Source of the DNA: Rhodobacter sp. SY28-1
GTDB taxonomy: Bacteria; Pseudomonadota; Alphaproteobacteria; Rhodobacterales; Rhodobacteraceae
Reading direction: 5' to 3'
DNA length: 64,000 nucleotides
NCBI RefSeq assembly: GCF_005222785.1
Contig: NZ_STGH01000001.1
Span: 372,001-436,000 of the forward strand
Positions 50,973 through 60,455 of this stretch are shown here, in pieces. The translations under genes were made by a program, and so were the position numbers. Under the pieces are notes generated by a model, which was not told the DNA's origin, ran no database searches, and saw only the letters and a list, made by a program, of their open reading frames with translations. The first letter of the stretch is position 1, and the number at the start of each line of letters is the position of its first letter.

Positions 50973-52349
50973 ATGAGCATTGCGTTTCTGTTGAACGGAA
51001 CGCCGGTTCGCATCGAGGGGGAAGCCCCGACGCGGACCCTGCTGGACTGGCTGCGCGAAGTGCATGGTCTGCGCGGGACCAAGGAAGGCTGCAACGAGGG
51101 CGACTGCGGAGCCTGCACGGTGATGGTCACCGATGGCTCGGGGTCAAAGGCGCTGAACGCCTGCATCCTGTTCCTGCCCCAGTTGCATGGCAAGGCGGTG
51201 CGGACGGTTGAGGGTGTGTCGGGGCCTGATGGAGCGATGCATCCGGTGCAGGCGGCGATGGTGACGCATCACGGGTCGCAGTGCGGGTTCTGCACGCCGG
51301 GGTTCGTGGTCAGCATGGCGGTGGCGCATCTGAACGGGGACCGCGCGCATGATGATGCGCTGGCGGGGAACCTGTGCCGGTGCACGGGCTATGCGCCGAT
51401 TGTCCGGGCGGCGGAGGCTGCGGCTGACGCGCCTGTGCCGGAGTGGATGAGGGCTGATCGTGACGCCGTTGCGTCCTTTGCGGCAGGCGAGGCGGGGGTG
51501 TTCCGGCCCTCTGGGTCGGATGAGCTGGCGGAGTGGTATGTGGCCAACCCCGACGCGGTGCTGGTGGCGGGCGCGACGGATGTGGGGCTTTGGGTGACAA
51601 AGCAGCTGCGCGATCTGCGTCCGGTGGCGTTCCTGAATGGAGTCGAGGACCTGAAGGGCATCGAGGTGCAGGGCGGGCAGCTGCATGTCGGGGCCTGTGT
51701 CACCATCAGCGCGCTGCGGGAGGCGGTGGCGGAGCGGTTGCCATCGTTTGGCGAGCTGCTCCGGCGGTATGCGTCTGTGCAAGTGCGGAATGCGGCGACG
51801 ATCGGGGGGAATATCGCCAACGGCTCGCCCATCGGGGACGGGCCGCCGGCGCTGATCGCTCTGGGGGCGACGCTGCATCTTCGGCGGGGCGATGAGATGC
51901 GGTCGATGCCGCTGGAGGACTTCTTCCTGGAGTATCGCAAGCAGGATCGCCGCCCGGGGGAGTTCGTGGCGGGGGTGTCGTTCCCGGAGCGGGCGGAGGC
52001 GCTGCGCTGCTACAAGATTTCCAAGCGGTTCGATCAGGATATCTCGGCGGTTTGCGGGTGTTTCAATGTAGCCGTGGAGGGCGGCGTCGTGACCTCGGCC
52101 CGGATCGCATTTGGCGGCATGGCGGGGGTGCCGAAACGCGCTTCTGCGGCTGAGGTGGCGTTGGTCGGGAAACCCTGGACCGAGGCCACGGTGGAAGCGG
52201 CGGCCGAGGCGATGGCGGGGGATTTTGCGCCGATGTCGGACATGCGGGCCTCGGCTGGGTATCGGATGCTGACGGCGCAGAACCTGCTGCGTCGGTATTT
52301 CCACGATCTGTCGGGGGTGCCCGTCTCGGTGCTGGAGGTGATGCCATGA
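50973..52349 (+). CDS. xdhA: Xanthine dehydrogenase small subunit (FeS/FAD)
   Basis: A 458-residue subunit that carries two [2Fe-2S] clusters and FAD. The first cluster site is [12 protein letters not shown] with LNAC, the second is CGFCTPGF and LCRCTGY. The FAD domain begins near residue 180 ([31 protein letters not shown]). It passes electrons from the molybdenum centre of XdhB to NAD+. Its stop overlaps xdhB by 4 bp. Confidence 0.97.
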   Translation: MSIAFLLNGTPVRIEGEAPTRTLLDWLREVHGLRGTKEGCNEGDCGACTVMVTDGSGSKALNACILFLPQLHGKAVRTVEGVSGPDGAMHPVQAAMVTHHGSQCGFCTPGFVVSMAVAHLNGDRAHDDALAGNLCRCTGYAPIVRAAEAAADAPVPEWMRADRDAVASFAAGEAGVFRPSGSDELAEWYVANPDAVLVAGATDVGLWVTKQLRDLRPVAFLNGVEDLKGIEVQGGQLHVGACVTISALREAVAERLPSFGELLRRYASVQVRNAATIGGNIANGSPIGDGPPALIALGATLHLRRGDEMRSMPLEDFFLEYRKQDRRPGEFVAGVSFPERAEALRCYKISKRFDQDISAVCGCFNVAVEGGVVTSARIAFGGMAGVPKRASAAEVALVGKPWTEATVEAAAEAMAGDFAPMSDMRASAGYRMLTAQNLLRRYFHDLSGVPVSVLEVMP

Positions 52350-54757
52350 GCATGGGGAAAGCCCTGCCGCATGACGCGGCGCCGCTGCATGTGACGGGGC
52401 AAGCGCGGTATGTGGATGACCTGCCCTTGGCCAGTGCGCTGCATCTGGCCTTCGGGCTGTCGACCGTGGCGCATGGCGAGATCACGGGAATTGATCTGTC
52501 GGCGGTTCGGGCGGCCAAGGGCGTTTTCGCGGTGCTGTCGGCCGACGATCTTCCGGACATGCCGGATTGCAGCCCTTCCGCGCATGACGAGCCGCTGCTG
52601 GCGGTGGGAAAGGTCCACTACGTCGGGCAGCCGGTATTTCTTGTGATTGCCGAAAGCCACCTCGCGGCCCGGAAGGCGGCGCGGTTGGGGAAGATCACCT
52701 ATCGCGAGTTGCCGGCGCTGCTGACGGTGGACGATGCGTTGGCGGCGAACAGCCGGTTCGAGCAGGGGCCGGTGGTCTGGGCGAAGGGCGATGCTGCTCG
52801 GGCCATCGAGGGGGCACCACGGGTCGTCGAGGGGTCGTTCGAGGTGGGGGGGCAGGAGCACTTCTATCTGGAGGGGCAGGTCGCGGCGGCGGTGCCTCAG
52901 GAAGGCGGGGATGTGGTTGTCCATTCCTCGACCCAGCATCCGACCGAAGTGCAGCACAAGGTGGCGCACGCGCTCCACCTGCCGATGAGTGCGGTACGCG
53001 TGGAAGTGCGCCGGATGGGCGGGGGGTTCGGGGGTAAGGAGAGCCAGGGGAACGCGCTGGCGATTGCCTGTGCGGTGGCGGCGCGTCTGACGGGGCGGCC
53101 GTGCCGGATGCGGTATGACCGGGATGACGACATGGTCATCACGGGAAAGCGGCATGATCTGAGGATCAAGTATCGCGCGGGGGTGGATGATGAGGGCCGC
53201 ATACTGGGGCTGGAGTTCACGCATCTGTTCCGTTGCGGGTGGTCTCAGGACCTGAGCCTGCCGGTGGCGGACCGGGCGATGTTGCATGCGGACAACTGCT
53301 ATCACCTGCCGCATATCCGCATCGAGAGCCACCGGCTGAAGACCAACACCTGCAGCGCCACGGCCTATCGGGGCTTTGGCGGGCCGCAGGGGATGGTGGG
53401 CGTCGAGCGGGTCATGGACCATGTGGCCTTCGTCGTGGGGCGCGAGCCGCTGGAGGTGCGCAAGGCCAACTTCTATCGCGGGATGGCCAGCCCCGGGGGC
53501 GCTTCGCCCCCCGGACCCCCCGAGGATACTTCCGGACAGAAAATGGGGGAGGTCGATCTGACCTCTCGTGGGGCGGCGGCTCCGGTAGGATCGCATGATC
53601 TTGCGCCGGACGGGCGGGTTCAGACGACGCCGTATCACATGCCGGTGGAAGACTTCATCGGGCATGAGCTGGTGGCGGAGTTGGAGCGGACCAGCGACTA
53701 CCGGGCGCGGAAGGCGGAGATCGCGGAGTGGAACCGGCGGTCTCCGGTCCTGAAGCGGGGGATCGCGCTGACGCCGGTGAAGTTCGGGATCTCGTTCACG
53801 CTGACCTGGCTGAACCAGGCGGGGGCGCTGGTGCATGTTTACCAGGACGGGTCCATCGCGCTGAACCATGGCGGGACCGAGATGGGACAGGGGTTGTTCC
53901 AGAAGGTGGCGCAGGTGACGGCGTCGGTGTTCGGGGTGGATGCCTCGGTGGTGAAGATCACGGCGACGGATACCGGGAAGGTGCCAAACACGTCTGCGAC
54001 GGCTGCGTCGTCGGGGGCGGATCTGAACGGGATGGCGGCGAAGGCGGCGGCGGAAACGATCCGCGGGCGGCTGGCGGAGTTCATCGCCGAGAAGCATCAG
54101 GTTAAGCCCTCCTCTGTCCGGTTCGTGGATGGGACGGTGAAGGTCGCCGGGGAGGTCTACGACTGGGCGCGGGTGGTGGCCTGGGCCTATCAGGCGCGGG
54201 TCTCGTTGTCCTCGACCGGCTATTACGCGACGCCGAAGATCATCTGGGACCGCGTGAAGGGGACGGGGCGGCCATTCTTCTACTTCGCTTACGGGGCGGC
54301 GGTGACCGAGGTTGTGATCGACCGGCTGACCGGGGAGAACCGGATTTTGCGGGCGGATCTGCTGCATGACACGGGGACCTCTTTGAACCCGGCCCTGGAT
54401 ATCGGGCAGGTCGAGGGGGCTTATGTTCAGGGCGCGGGGTGGCTGACGACCGAGGAGCTGGTCTGGGACGGGAAAGGGCGTTTGGCGACGCATGCGCCGT
54501 CGACCTACAAGATCCCGGCCTGTTCGGATCGGCCTGACGTGTTCAACGTGGCCTTGTGGGGCAAGCCCAACCGCGAGGATGCGGTGGGCAAGTCGAAGGC
54601 GGTGGGCGAGCCGCCGTTCATGCTGGGGATCTCGGCGCTGTACGCGCTGTCGGATGCGGTGGCGGCTTGCGGGGATGGGTCGGTCTATCCGGCGCTGGAC
54701 GCCCCGGCGACAGCGGAGCGGGTGTTGATGGCGGTGCGGAGGGTCGAGCGTGTTTGA
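52346..54757 (+). CDS. xdhB: Xanthine dehydrogenase large (molybdenum) subunit with in-frame repeat insertion
   Basis: An 803-residue molybdopterin subunit that hydroxylates hypoxanthine and xanthine. Cofactor and substrate motifs include [28 protein letters not shown] and GEPPF, whose glutamate (residue 755) corresponds to catalytic Glu730 of R. capsulatus XdhB. That offset of about 25 is explained by extra residues near 379-423, where a family B repeat is read through ([18 protein letters not shown]). The family has nothing comparable there, and the insert is Pro/Gly-rich and probably a surface loop. It overlaps xdhC by 8 bp. Confidence 0.95.
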   Translation: MSMGKALPHDAAPLHVTGQARYVDDLPLASALHLAFGLSTVAHGEITGIDLSAVRAAKGVFAVLSADDLPDMPDCSPSAHDEPLLAVGKVHYVGQPVFLVIAESHLAARKAARLGKITYRELPALLTVDDALAANSRFEQGPVVWAKGDAARAIEGAPRVVEGSFEVGGQEHFYLEGQVAAAVPQEGGDVVVHSSTQHPTEVQHKVAHALHLPMSAVRVEVRRMGGGFGGKESQGNALAIACAVAARLTGRPCRMRYDRDDDMVITGKRHDLRIKYRAGVDDEGRILGLEFTHLFRCGWSQDLSLPVADRAMLHADNCYHLPHIRIESHRLKTNTCSATAYRGFGGPQGMVGVERVMDHVAFVVGREPLEVRKANFYRGMASPGGASPPGPPEDTSGQKMGEVDLTSRGAAAPVGSHDLAPDGRVQTTPYHMPVEDFIGHELVAELERTSDYRARKAEIAEWNRRSPVLKRGIALTPVKFGISFTLTWLNQAGALVHVYQDGSIALNHGGTEMGQGLFQKVAQVTASVFGVDASVVKITATDTGKVPNTSATAASSGADLNGMAAKAAAETIRGRLAEFIAEKHQVKPSSVRFVDGTVKVAGEVYDWARVVAWAYQARVSLSSTGYYATPKIIWDRVKGTGRPFFYFAYGAAVTEVVIDRLTGENRILRADLLHDTGTSLNPALDIGQVEGAYVQGAGWLTTEELVWDGKGRLATHAPSTYKIPACSDRPDVFNVALWGKPNREDAVGKSKAVGEPPFMLGISALYALSDAVAACGDGSVYPALDAPATAERVLMAVRRVERV
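53491..53547 (+). repeat. Repeat family B copy 4, in frame inside xdhB
   Basis: CCCCGGGGGCGCTTCGCCCC hairpin, then GGACCCCCCGAGGATACTTC and GGACAGAAAATG. It matches the intergenic copy at 36301 along its whole length. It is read as residues about 382-401 of XdhB without breaking the frame. Confidence 0.85.
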
Positions 54758-55715
54758 CCTTTCGGCATTGGCGGCAGCCTTGGCGGTTCACGGGCGGGTG
54801 GCCCGGGTGGTGATTGCCTCGGTCGAGGGGTCCAGCCCTCGTGAGGTCGGGGCTTCGATGCTGGTCTGGGATCACGGTCAGTCGGGGACGATTGGCGGCG
54901 GGGCGCTGGAGTTCGAGGCGGCGGCGAAGGCGCGGGAATGGTTGGCGGGTTTCCCCCTCACCCCAACCCTCTCCCCCGGTGGGGAGAGGGGGTATGTTGC
55001 ACCCCGGGTTGAGCGGATTGCTCTGGGGCCGTCGCTGGGCCAGTGCTGCGGTGGGGCGGTGGTGCTGTGGACCGAGGTATTCGAAGCGGTGCCGGAGGCT
55101 GTGGCCGGCGTCGTGGCACGCGGTGCGGACGAGATGCCCTTGGCGGTCAGCCGGGTGCTGGCGGCGGCTCGGGGGCAAGGGGTGCGGCCTGCGCCGGGGC
55201 TGATAGCGGGCTGGCTGGTGGAGCCGGTGGCTGAGGCGGATCGCCAGGTCTGGGTTTGGGGTGCGGGGCATGTGGGGCGGGCTTTGGTGTCCGTGCTGGC
55301 CCCGCTGCCCGGGATTGCGGTGACCTGGGTGGATGTGGCGGCGGAGCGGTTTCCGGATCTGGTGCCGGAGGGGGTTACGGTCGTTCCGGCGAGCGATCCG
55401 GCTTTGGTGGCGGATCACGCGCCCGTGGGGGCGGAGCATCTGGTGCTGACGTTCTCCCATGCGCTGGACCTGGAGCTGTGCCATCGGCTGTTGCTACGCG
55501 GTTTCCGGTCGTGCGGGTTGATCGGTTCGGCGACGAAGTGGGGGCGGTTCCGGTCTCGGTTGCGGGCGGTGGGGCATGAGGCGGGGTCGATCTCGCGGAT
55601 CAGGTGTCCGATTGGCGATCCGTCTTTGGGCAAGCATCCGCAGGCGATTGCAGTGGGCGTGGTGGCGGAGATGTTGCGGGCTTCGGCCCTGGCGGTGGGG
55701 GAGAAGCGGGCATGA
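54750..55715 (+). CDS. xdhC: Xanthine dehydrogenase maturation factor XdhC with in-frame repeat insertion
   Basis: A 321-residue XdhC-type protein that binds molybdopterin, protects it and helps its sulfuration before insertion into XdhB. The N-terminal domain has VEGSSPREVGASMLV and GTIGGGALEFEA; the conserved LGPSLGQCCGG motif contains the cysteine pair. The C-terminal Rossmann-like domain includes VWGAGHVGRALV, LTFSHALDLELCHRLL and IGSATKWGRFRSRL. Residues 68-81 (FPLTPTLSPGGERG) come from a family A repeat read in frame between two conserved motifs. It overlaps the ABC ATPase gene by 4 bp. Confidence 0.94.
   Translation: MFDLSALAAALAVHGRVARVVIASVEGSSPREVGASMLVWDHGQSGTIGGGALEFEAAAKAREWLAGFPLTPTLSPGGERGYVAPRVERIALGPSLGQCCGGAVVLWTEVFEAVPEAVAGVVARGADEMPLAVSRVLAAARGQGVRPAPGLIAGWLVEPVAEADRQVWVWGAGHVGRALVSVLAPLPGIAVTWVDVAAERFPDLVPEGVTVVPASDPALVADHAPVGAEHLVLTFSHALDLELCHRLLLRGFRSCGLIGSATKWGRFRSRLRAVGHEAGSISRIRCPIGDPSLGKHPQAIAVGVVAEMLRASALAVGEKRA
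54953..54992 (+). repeat. Repeat family A copy 4, in frame inside xdhC
   Basis: CCCCCTCACCCCAACCCTCT with the complementary GGGGAGAGGGGG arm. It is encoded as PLTPTLSPGGERG, a peptide known to result when this repeat type is read in that frame. Confidence 0.88.
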
Positions 55716-57241
55716 CCAGACCTGAACTGCTGCGGGTTGAGGGGATCACCAAGGCCTATCCGGGGGTGGTGGCGAACTCGGACGTGTCGTTCTCCATCGG
55801 CGAGGGAGAGATCCACGCGCTTCTGGGCGAGAACGGGGCGGGGAAGTCGACCATGGTCAAGATGATCTATGGTCTGGTCCGACCGGATACGGGGACGATG
55901 ACCCTACGGGGCGCGGCTTACACGCCGTCGAAGCCGGCCGAGGCGCGGCGGCTGGGCGTGGCGATGGTGTTCCAGCACTTCAGCCTGTTCGAGGCGCTGA
56001 ATGTCGCGGAGAACGTCGCGCTGGGGATGGAGAACCCGCCGCCGATGCGGGAGCTGGCGGCGAAGATCCGGGCGGTGTCGGAGGAGTATGGGTTGCCGCT
56101 GGACCCGTCGCGGATGGTGGGGGACCTGTCGGCGGGGGAGCGGCAGCGGGTGGAGATCATCCGGTGTCTGCTGCAGGACCCGAAGCTGTTGATCATGGAC
56201 GAGCCGACGTCGGTGCTGACGCCGCAGGAGGTGGAGATCCTGTTCCGCACGCTGCGGCAGTTGTCGAGCGAGGGAACGGCGATCCTGTACATCAGCCACA
56301 AGCTGGAAGAGATCAAAAGCCTGTGCGACGAGGCGACGATCCTGCGCCGGGGGAAGGTGGTGGCCACCTGCACGCCTCGGGAACGTACTGCGCGGGAGAT
56401 GGCGGAGCTGATGGTCGGCCAGGCGCTGAAGACGCCCGAGCGGCGGGTAGGGGCGAAAGGCGAGGTGGCGCTTGGGGTGTCAGACCTGTCGGTGGAGTCG
56501 CCGATTCCGTTCGGGACCTCGTTGAAAGGGATCAGCTTCACGGTGGCGAAGGGCGAGGTGCTGGGCATCGCGGGGGTGGCTGGGAACGGACAAGATGAGC
56601 TTTTGCTCGCATTGTCTGGGGAGCTGAAGGCGGCGGCGGACAAGGTGCGAGTATCGGGTCAGCCGGTCGGCGACCGGGGACCGGTGGATCGGCGGAAGGC
56701 TGGGCTGGTGGCGGCGCCGGAGGATCGCTATGGGCATGCGGCGGCTCCGGACATGTCGTTGGTCGAGAACGCGTTTCTGACGGCAGGCGTCCGCAAGGGT
56801 TTGACGAAGAACGGGTTCGTGGACTGGGCAGGCACCCGCAAATTCGCCGAGGAGATCATCAAGGCTTATGACGTACGCACGCCGGGGCCGGATGTGGCCG
56901 CACGGGCATTGTCGGGTGGGAACCTGCAGAAGTTCCTGATGGGGCGCGAGTTGATGCAGGGGGCATCCGTCATCGTCATCAACCAGCCGACCTGGGGGGT
57001 GGATGCGGCAGCGGCGGCGCAGATCCGGCAGTCGATCCTGGACCGGGCGGGCGAAGGCGCGGCGGTCGTGGTCATAAGTCAGGACCTCGACGAGCTTCTG
57101 GAAGTCTCGGACAGCTTTGCCGTCCTGAATGAAGGGCGGCTGACCAAGCCGCGGCCGGCGGAGGGGCTGACCATGGACGAGATCGGATTGATGATGGGCG
57201 GCGCCCACGGGATGGAGGTCGCGCATCATGCTGATGCTTGA
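55712..57241 (+). CDS. ABC transporter ATP-binding protein (double domain), purine/nucleoside import
   Basis: A 509-residue protein with two ABC domains. The first has Walker A LLGENGAGKSTM and signature LSAGERQRVEI with Walker B LLIMDEPTSVL; the second is degenerate at Walker A (GIAGVAGNGQDELL) and has signature LSGGNLQKFLMG, as is normal in the sugar/nucleoside importers (MglA, YufO, NupA class). It overlaps xdhC by 4 bp, so the importer is tied to purine oxidation. The ATG at 55712 begins just before the first domain. Confidence 0.94.
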   Translation: MTRPELLRVEGITKAYPGVVANSDVSFSIGEGEIHALLGENGAGKSTMVKMIYGLVRPDTGTMTLRGAAYTPSKPAEARRLGVAMVFQHFSLFEALNVAENVALGMENPPPMRELAAKIRAVSEEYGLPLDPSRMVGDLSAGERQRVEIIRCLLQDPKLLIMDEPTSVLTPQEVEILFRTLRQLSSEGTAILYISHKLEEIKSLCDEATILRRGKVVATCTPRERTAREMAELMVGQALKTPERRVGAKGEVALGVSDLSVESPIPFGTSLKGISFTVAKGEVLGIAGVAGNGQDELLLALSGELKAAADKVRVSGQPVGDRGPVDRRKAGLVAAPEDRYGHAAAPDMSLVENAFLTAGVRKGLTKNGFVDWAGTRKFAEEIIKAYDVRTPGPDVAARALSGGNLQKFLMGRELMQGASVIVINQPTWGVDAAAAAQIRQSILDRAGEGAAVVVISQDLDELLEVSDSFAVLNEGRLTKPRPAEGLTMDEIGLMMGGAHGMEVAHHADA

Positions 57242-58307
57242 AAAGCGCCCGACGCCGAGCCGGTTCTGGCTGTATGCGACGCCGCCCGTTGCGGTGATCC
57301 TGACGATGATCGCAGGCGGCATCCTGTTTGCCGCGATGGGCAAGAACCCGTTCGAGGTGATCCGGACGATCTTCTGGGACCCGGTCTTTGGCGAGTTCGC
57401 CTTCTATCTGCGCGGGCAGCTTCTGGTGAAGGCAGGGCCGCTGATTCTGATTGCCATCGGGCTTGCGCTGGGGTTCCGGGCGGGGATATGGAACATCGGT
57501 GCCGAGGGCCAGTACATCATGGGCGCGATCTTCGGCGCCAGTGTCGGGCTGGCGGTGTTTCCGACGGAAAGCCGGTGGATCTTTCCGGTCATGGTGGTGG
57601 CAGGGGCCTTTGGCGGCTGGCTGTGGGCGATGATCCCGGCGATCCTGAAGACGCGGTTCAACACCAACGAGATCCTGGTTTCGTTGATGCTGGTCTATGT
57701 GGCCGAGACGATCCTCGCCAAGGCCTCGACAGGTTTCCTGAAGAACCCCGAGGGGATGGGCTTTCCGGGAAGCCGCAACTTCAGCAGCTATCCGGCGGCG
57801 CAGAACGGGTTCCTGTATGAGCCGCTGGGCCTGCATTGGGGTGGCGTTGCGGCGCTGGTGACGGGGGTGCTGGCCTATGTCCTGCTGACGCGGCATCAGG
57901 CGGGATTCCAGATCCGGCTGGCCGGGCAAGCGCCAAGGGCGGCGCGGTTCCACGGGGTGTCGCCTGCGCGGCTGGTGGTGCTGTGCATGGGGATTTCCGG
58001 CGCGCTGGCCGGGCTGGCGGGGATGTTCGAGGTGACGGGACCGGCCGGGCAGATCAGCATCGACTTCAACACCGGCTACGGGTTCACCGCGATCATCGTG
58101 GCCTTCCTTGGGCGGCTGAACCCCTTGGGGATCGTGCTGGCCGGGTTCCTGATGGCGCTGACCTATGTGGGGGGCGAGATGGCGTCGACGAACCTTGGCT
58201 TGCCGGATGCGGCGATCCAGGTGTTCCAGGGGATGCTGTTGTTCTTCCTGTTGGCGGTGGATGTGTTGACGAACTATCGGTTCCGGCTGGCTGTGGGGGC
58301 GCGTTGA
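57228..58307 (+). CDS. ABC transporter permease (purine/nucleoside type), first
   Basis: A 359-residue permease with about nine to ten membrane segments of the BPD_transp_2 family (YufP, NupB kind). FRAGIWNIGAEGQYIMGAIFGA is the family signature. It starts inside the 3' end of the ATPase gene (14-bp overlap) and is followed one base later by the second permease, an operon order typical for BMP-dependent importers. Confidence 0.94.
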   Translation: MLMLEKRPTPSRFWLYATPPVAVILTMIAGGILFAAMGKNPFEVIRTIFWDPVFGEFAFYLRGQLLVKAGPLILIAIGLALGFRAGIWNIGAEGQYIMGAIFGASVGLAVFPTESRWIFPVMVVAGAFGGWLWAMIPAILKTRFNTNEILVSLMLVYVAETILAKASTGFLKNPEGMGFPGSRNFSSYPAAQNGFLYEPLGLHWGGVAALVTGVLAYVLLTRHQAGFQIRLAGQAPRAARFHGVSPARLVVLCMGISGALAGLAGMFEVTGPAGQISIDFNTGYGFTAIIVAFLGRLNPLGIVLAGFLMALTYVGGEMASTNLGLPDAAIQVFQGMLLFFLLAVDVLTNYRFRLAVGAR

Positions 58308-58308
58308 G

Positions 58309-59235
58309 ATGGACTTTGGTGGGATCAATCCGGTCATCCTGATCGCAACCCTGATGGCCTCGGCGGTGCCGATCCTGATGGCGGCGCTGGGCGAGACGGT
58401 GGTGGAGCGCGCGGGTGTGCTGAACCTAGGCGTCGAGGGGATGATGGTCATCGGGGCCCTTGGCGGGTTCATCGTGGCGGTCGAGACGGGAAGCCCCGTG
58501 CTGGGCTTTGTCGGCGGGGCCGTGGCGGGGGCGGTGCTGAGCCTCATCTTCGCGCTGCTGACCCAGGTGTTCCTGGCGAACCAGGTGGCGACGGGGCTGG
58601 CGCTGACACTGTTCGGACTGGGTGTGTCCAGCCTTGGCGGGCAAGGCTACAACGGGATCAAGCCGCCGCCGACCACGCAACTGCTGCCGGACGCTCTGGC
58701 AGACCTGCCGGTGGTGGGGCCGATTGTCTTTGGCCATGACTGGGTGGTCTATTTCAGCATCGCGATGACCGCCGTGCTGTGGTGGGTGCTGAAGGCGACC
58801 CGCGTGGGACTTATCATCCGCGCGGTGGGCGAAAGCCATGAGGCGGCCCATGCGCTGGGTTACAAGGTCAACCGCATCCGGCTGATGTGCATCGCCTTTG
58901 GCGGGGCGATGGCGGGGATGGGCGGGGCCTATGTCTCGCTTGCCCGGGTGCCGCAGTGGGTGGACGGGATCACGGCGGGGGCGGGGTGGATCGCGCTGGC
59001 CATAGTCGTCTTCGCCAGCTGGAAGCCCTGGCGTGTGCTGATCGGTGCCTATCTTTTCGGCGGGATCACCGTGCTGCAACTGAACCTGCAGGTCGCGGGC
59101 AGTGGCATCCCGGTCGAGTACTTGTCCATGGCCCCCTATCTGATAACCATCCTTGTGCTGGTCATCATGTCTGCGGGACGCAAAGCGAATGGCGCTCCGG
59201 CTGCGCTGGGCCAAAACTTTCACGCCTCGCGTTGA
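58309..59235 (+). CDS. ABC transporter permease (purine/nucleoside type), second
   Basis: A 308-residue permease with about eight membrane segments (YufQ, NupC kind). [21 protein letters not shown] is the matching signature, and [22 protein letters not shown] is the cytoplasmic coupling region. It forms a heterodimeric channel with the permease before it. Confidence 0.94.
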   Translation: MDFGGINPVILIATLMASAVPILMAALGETVVERAGVLNLGVEGMMVIGALGGFIVAVETGSPVLGFVGGAVAGAVLSLIFALLTQVFLANQVATGLALTLFGLGVSSLGGQGYNGIKPPPTTQLLPDALADLPVVGPIVFGHDWVVYFSIAMTAVLWWVLKATRVGLIIRAVGESHEAAHALGYKVNRIRLMCIAFGGAMAGMGGAYVSLARVPQWVDGITAGAGWIALAIVVFASWKPWRVLIGAYLFGGITVLQLNLQVAGSGIPVEYLSMAPYLITILVLVIMSAGRKANGAPAALGQNFHASR

Positions 59236-59246
59236 GGCCTACAACT

Positions 59247-59268
59247 GCAGGGTCGCAACAGGCCCTGC
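59247..59268 (+). other. Small hairpin before the binding-protein gene
   Basis: GCAGGG (59247-59252) and CCCTGC (59263-59268) form a 6-bp stem in the 52-bp gap between the second permease and the binding-protein gene. Such hairpins can protect the downstream mRNA and raise expression of the binding protein over the membrane parts; that role is inferred here. Confidence 0.35.
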
Positions 59269-59287
59269 CACCAAGGGGAGAACGAGT

Positions 59288-60376
59288 ATGAAACGGAGAA
59301 ATCTGCTGGCGACCGCCGCAATGGGGCTGCTCTTGGCCTCGGGCGGCGCCTTTGCGCAGGGCATGGACAAGGTGAAGGCCTGCTTCGTCTATGTCGGCCC
59401 GATCGGCGATGGCGGCTGGACCTTCCAGCACCACCAGGGCGCGCTGGCCGTGCAAGAGGCCTATGGCGACAAGGTCGAGATCCAGTATCAGGAAAACGTG
59501 CCGGAAGGTGCAGACGCCGAGCGCGTGCTGACCCAGATGGCGCTGGGCGGCTGCAACATCATCTTCACGACCTCGTTCGGCTACATGGACCCGACGAACG
59601 CCGTCGCGGCCAAGTTCCCGGACGTGAAGTTCGAGCATGCCACGGGCTTCAAGCGGGAGCATCCGAACGTTTCCACCTACAACGCCCGCTTCTATGAGGG
59701 CCGCGCGATCCAGGGCCATATCGCGGGCAAGATGACCAAGTCGAACAAGATCGGCTACATCGGGTCCTTCCCGATCCCCGAGGTCGTCATGGGGATCAAC
59801 AGCTATTACCTGCACGCCAAGAAGGCGAACCCGAACGTCGAATTGTCGGTCGTCTGGGCCTTCACCTGGTTCGACCCGGCCAAGGAAGCCGACGCGGCCA
59901 AGGCGCTGATCGACCAGGGCGTGGACGTGATCGCGTCGCACACCGACTCGACTGCGCCCCTTGCCGAGGCTGCCAAGACCAACGGCGCGGTGATCGGCTT
60001 TGGTCAGGCGTCGGACATGGCGGAATACAAGGACGGGCCGCGGGTGTCGTCGATCATCGACAACTGGGCGCCCTACTATGTGAAGCGCGTCGGCGCTCTG
60101 CTTGACGGGACCTACGCGCAGCAGGACGCCTGGGAAGGCATCGCGGGCGGCGAAGTCGAGATCGGCGAGATCACGGCAGCGGTTCCGGCCGAAGTGAAGG
60201 CCGAGGCGGAGGCGCTGCGCGATGCGATCGCGGCGGGGACCTATCACCCGTTCACCGGGCCGATCAACAAGCAGGACGGCTCGCCCTGGCTGGCAGAGGG
60301 CGCGACTGCCCCCGATGGCGACCTTCTGGGGATGAACTTCTACGTCGAAGGCATCGTGGGCGACATCCCGCAGTGA
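59288..60376 (+). CDS. BMP family ABC transporter substrate-binding protein
   Basis: A 362-residue periplasmic binding protein of the BMP (PnrA-like) family. Signal peptide MKRRNLLATAAMGLLLASGG with cleavage after AFA; mature start QGMDKVKACFVYVGPIGDGGWTFQH is a family hallmark. Related proteins bind purine nucleosides or bases. It has a strong AGGGGAGA site and ends the transporter operon before the terminator at 60399. Confidence 0.95.
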   Translation: MKRRNLLATAAMGLLLASGGAFAQGMDKVKACFVYVGPIGDGGWTFQHHQGALAVQEAYGDKVEIQYQENVPEGADAERVLTQMALGGCNIIFTTSFGYMDPTNAVAAKFPDVKFEHATGFKREHPNVSTYNARFYEGRAIQGHIAGKMTKSNKIGYIGSFPIPEVVMGINSYYLHAKKANPNVELSVVWAFTWFDPAKEADAAKALIDQGVDVIASHTDSTAPLAEAAKTNGAVIGFGQASDMAEYKDGPRVSSIIDNWAPYYVKRVGALLDGTYAQQDAWEGIAGGEVEIGEITAAVPAEVKAEAEALRDAIAAGTYHPFTGPINKQDGSPWLAEGATAPDGDLLGMNFYVEGIVGDIPQ

Positions 60377-60398
60377 TGGGGCAGCCCGTCTGACAGGT

Positions 60399-60425
60399 AA
60401 AGGCCCGCTTCTGGCGGGCCTTTTT
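60399..60425 (+). terminator. Intrinsic terminator of the xdh / importer operon
   Basis: AAAGGCCCGC and GCGGGCCTTT form a perfect 10-bp stem with a 5-base loop, followed by a T-run (TTTTT). It lies 23 bases after the binding-protein stop and 31 bases before the aldo/keto reductase start. Confidence 0.9.
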
Positions 60426-60455
60426 CATGCTGCGGGCCTGTGGCAGGGTGCGGCC

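Noticed and set aside
11001-54992. Family A repeats as a CRISPR array
   Set aside because: Copies are single, scattered over 44 kb, palindromic and without regular spacers or cas genes.
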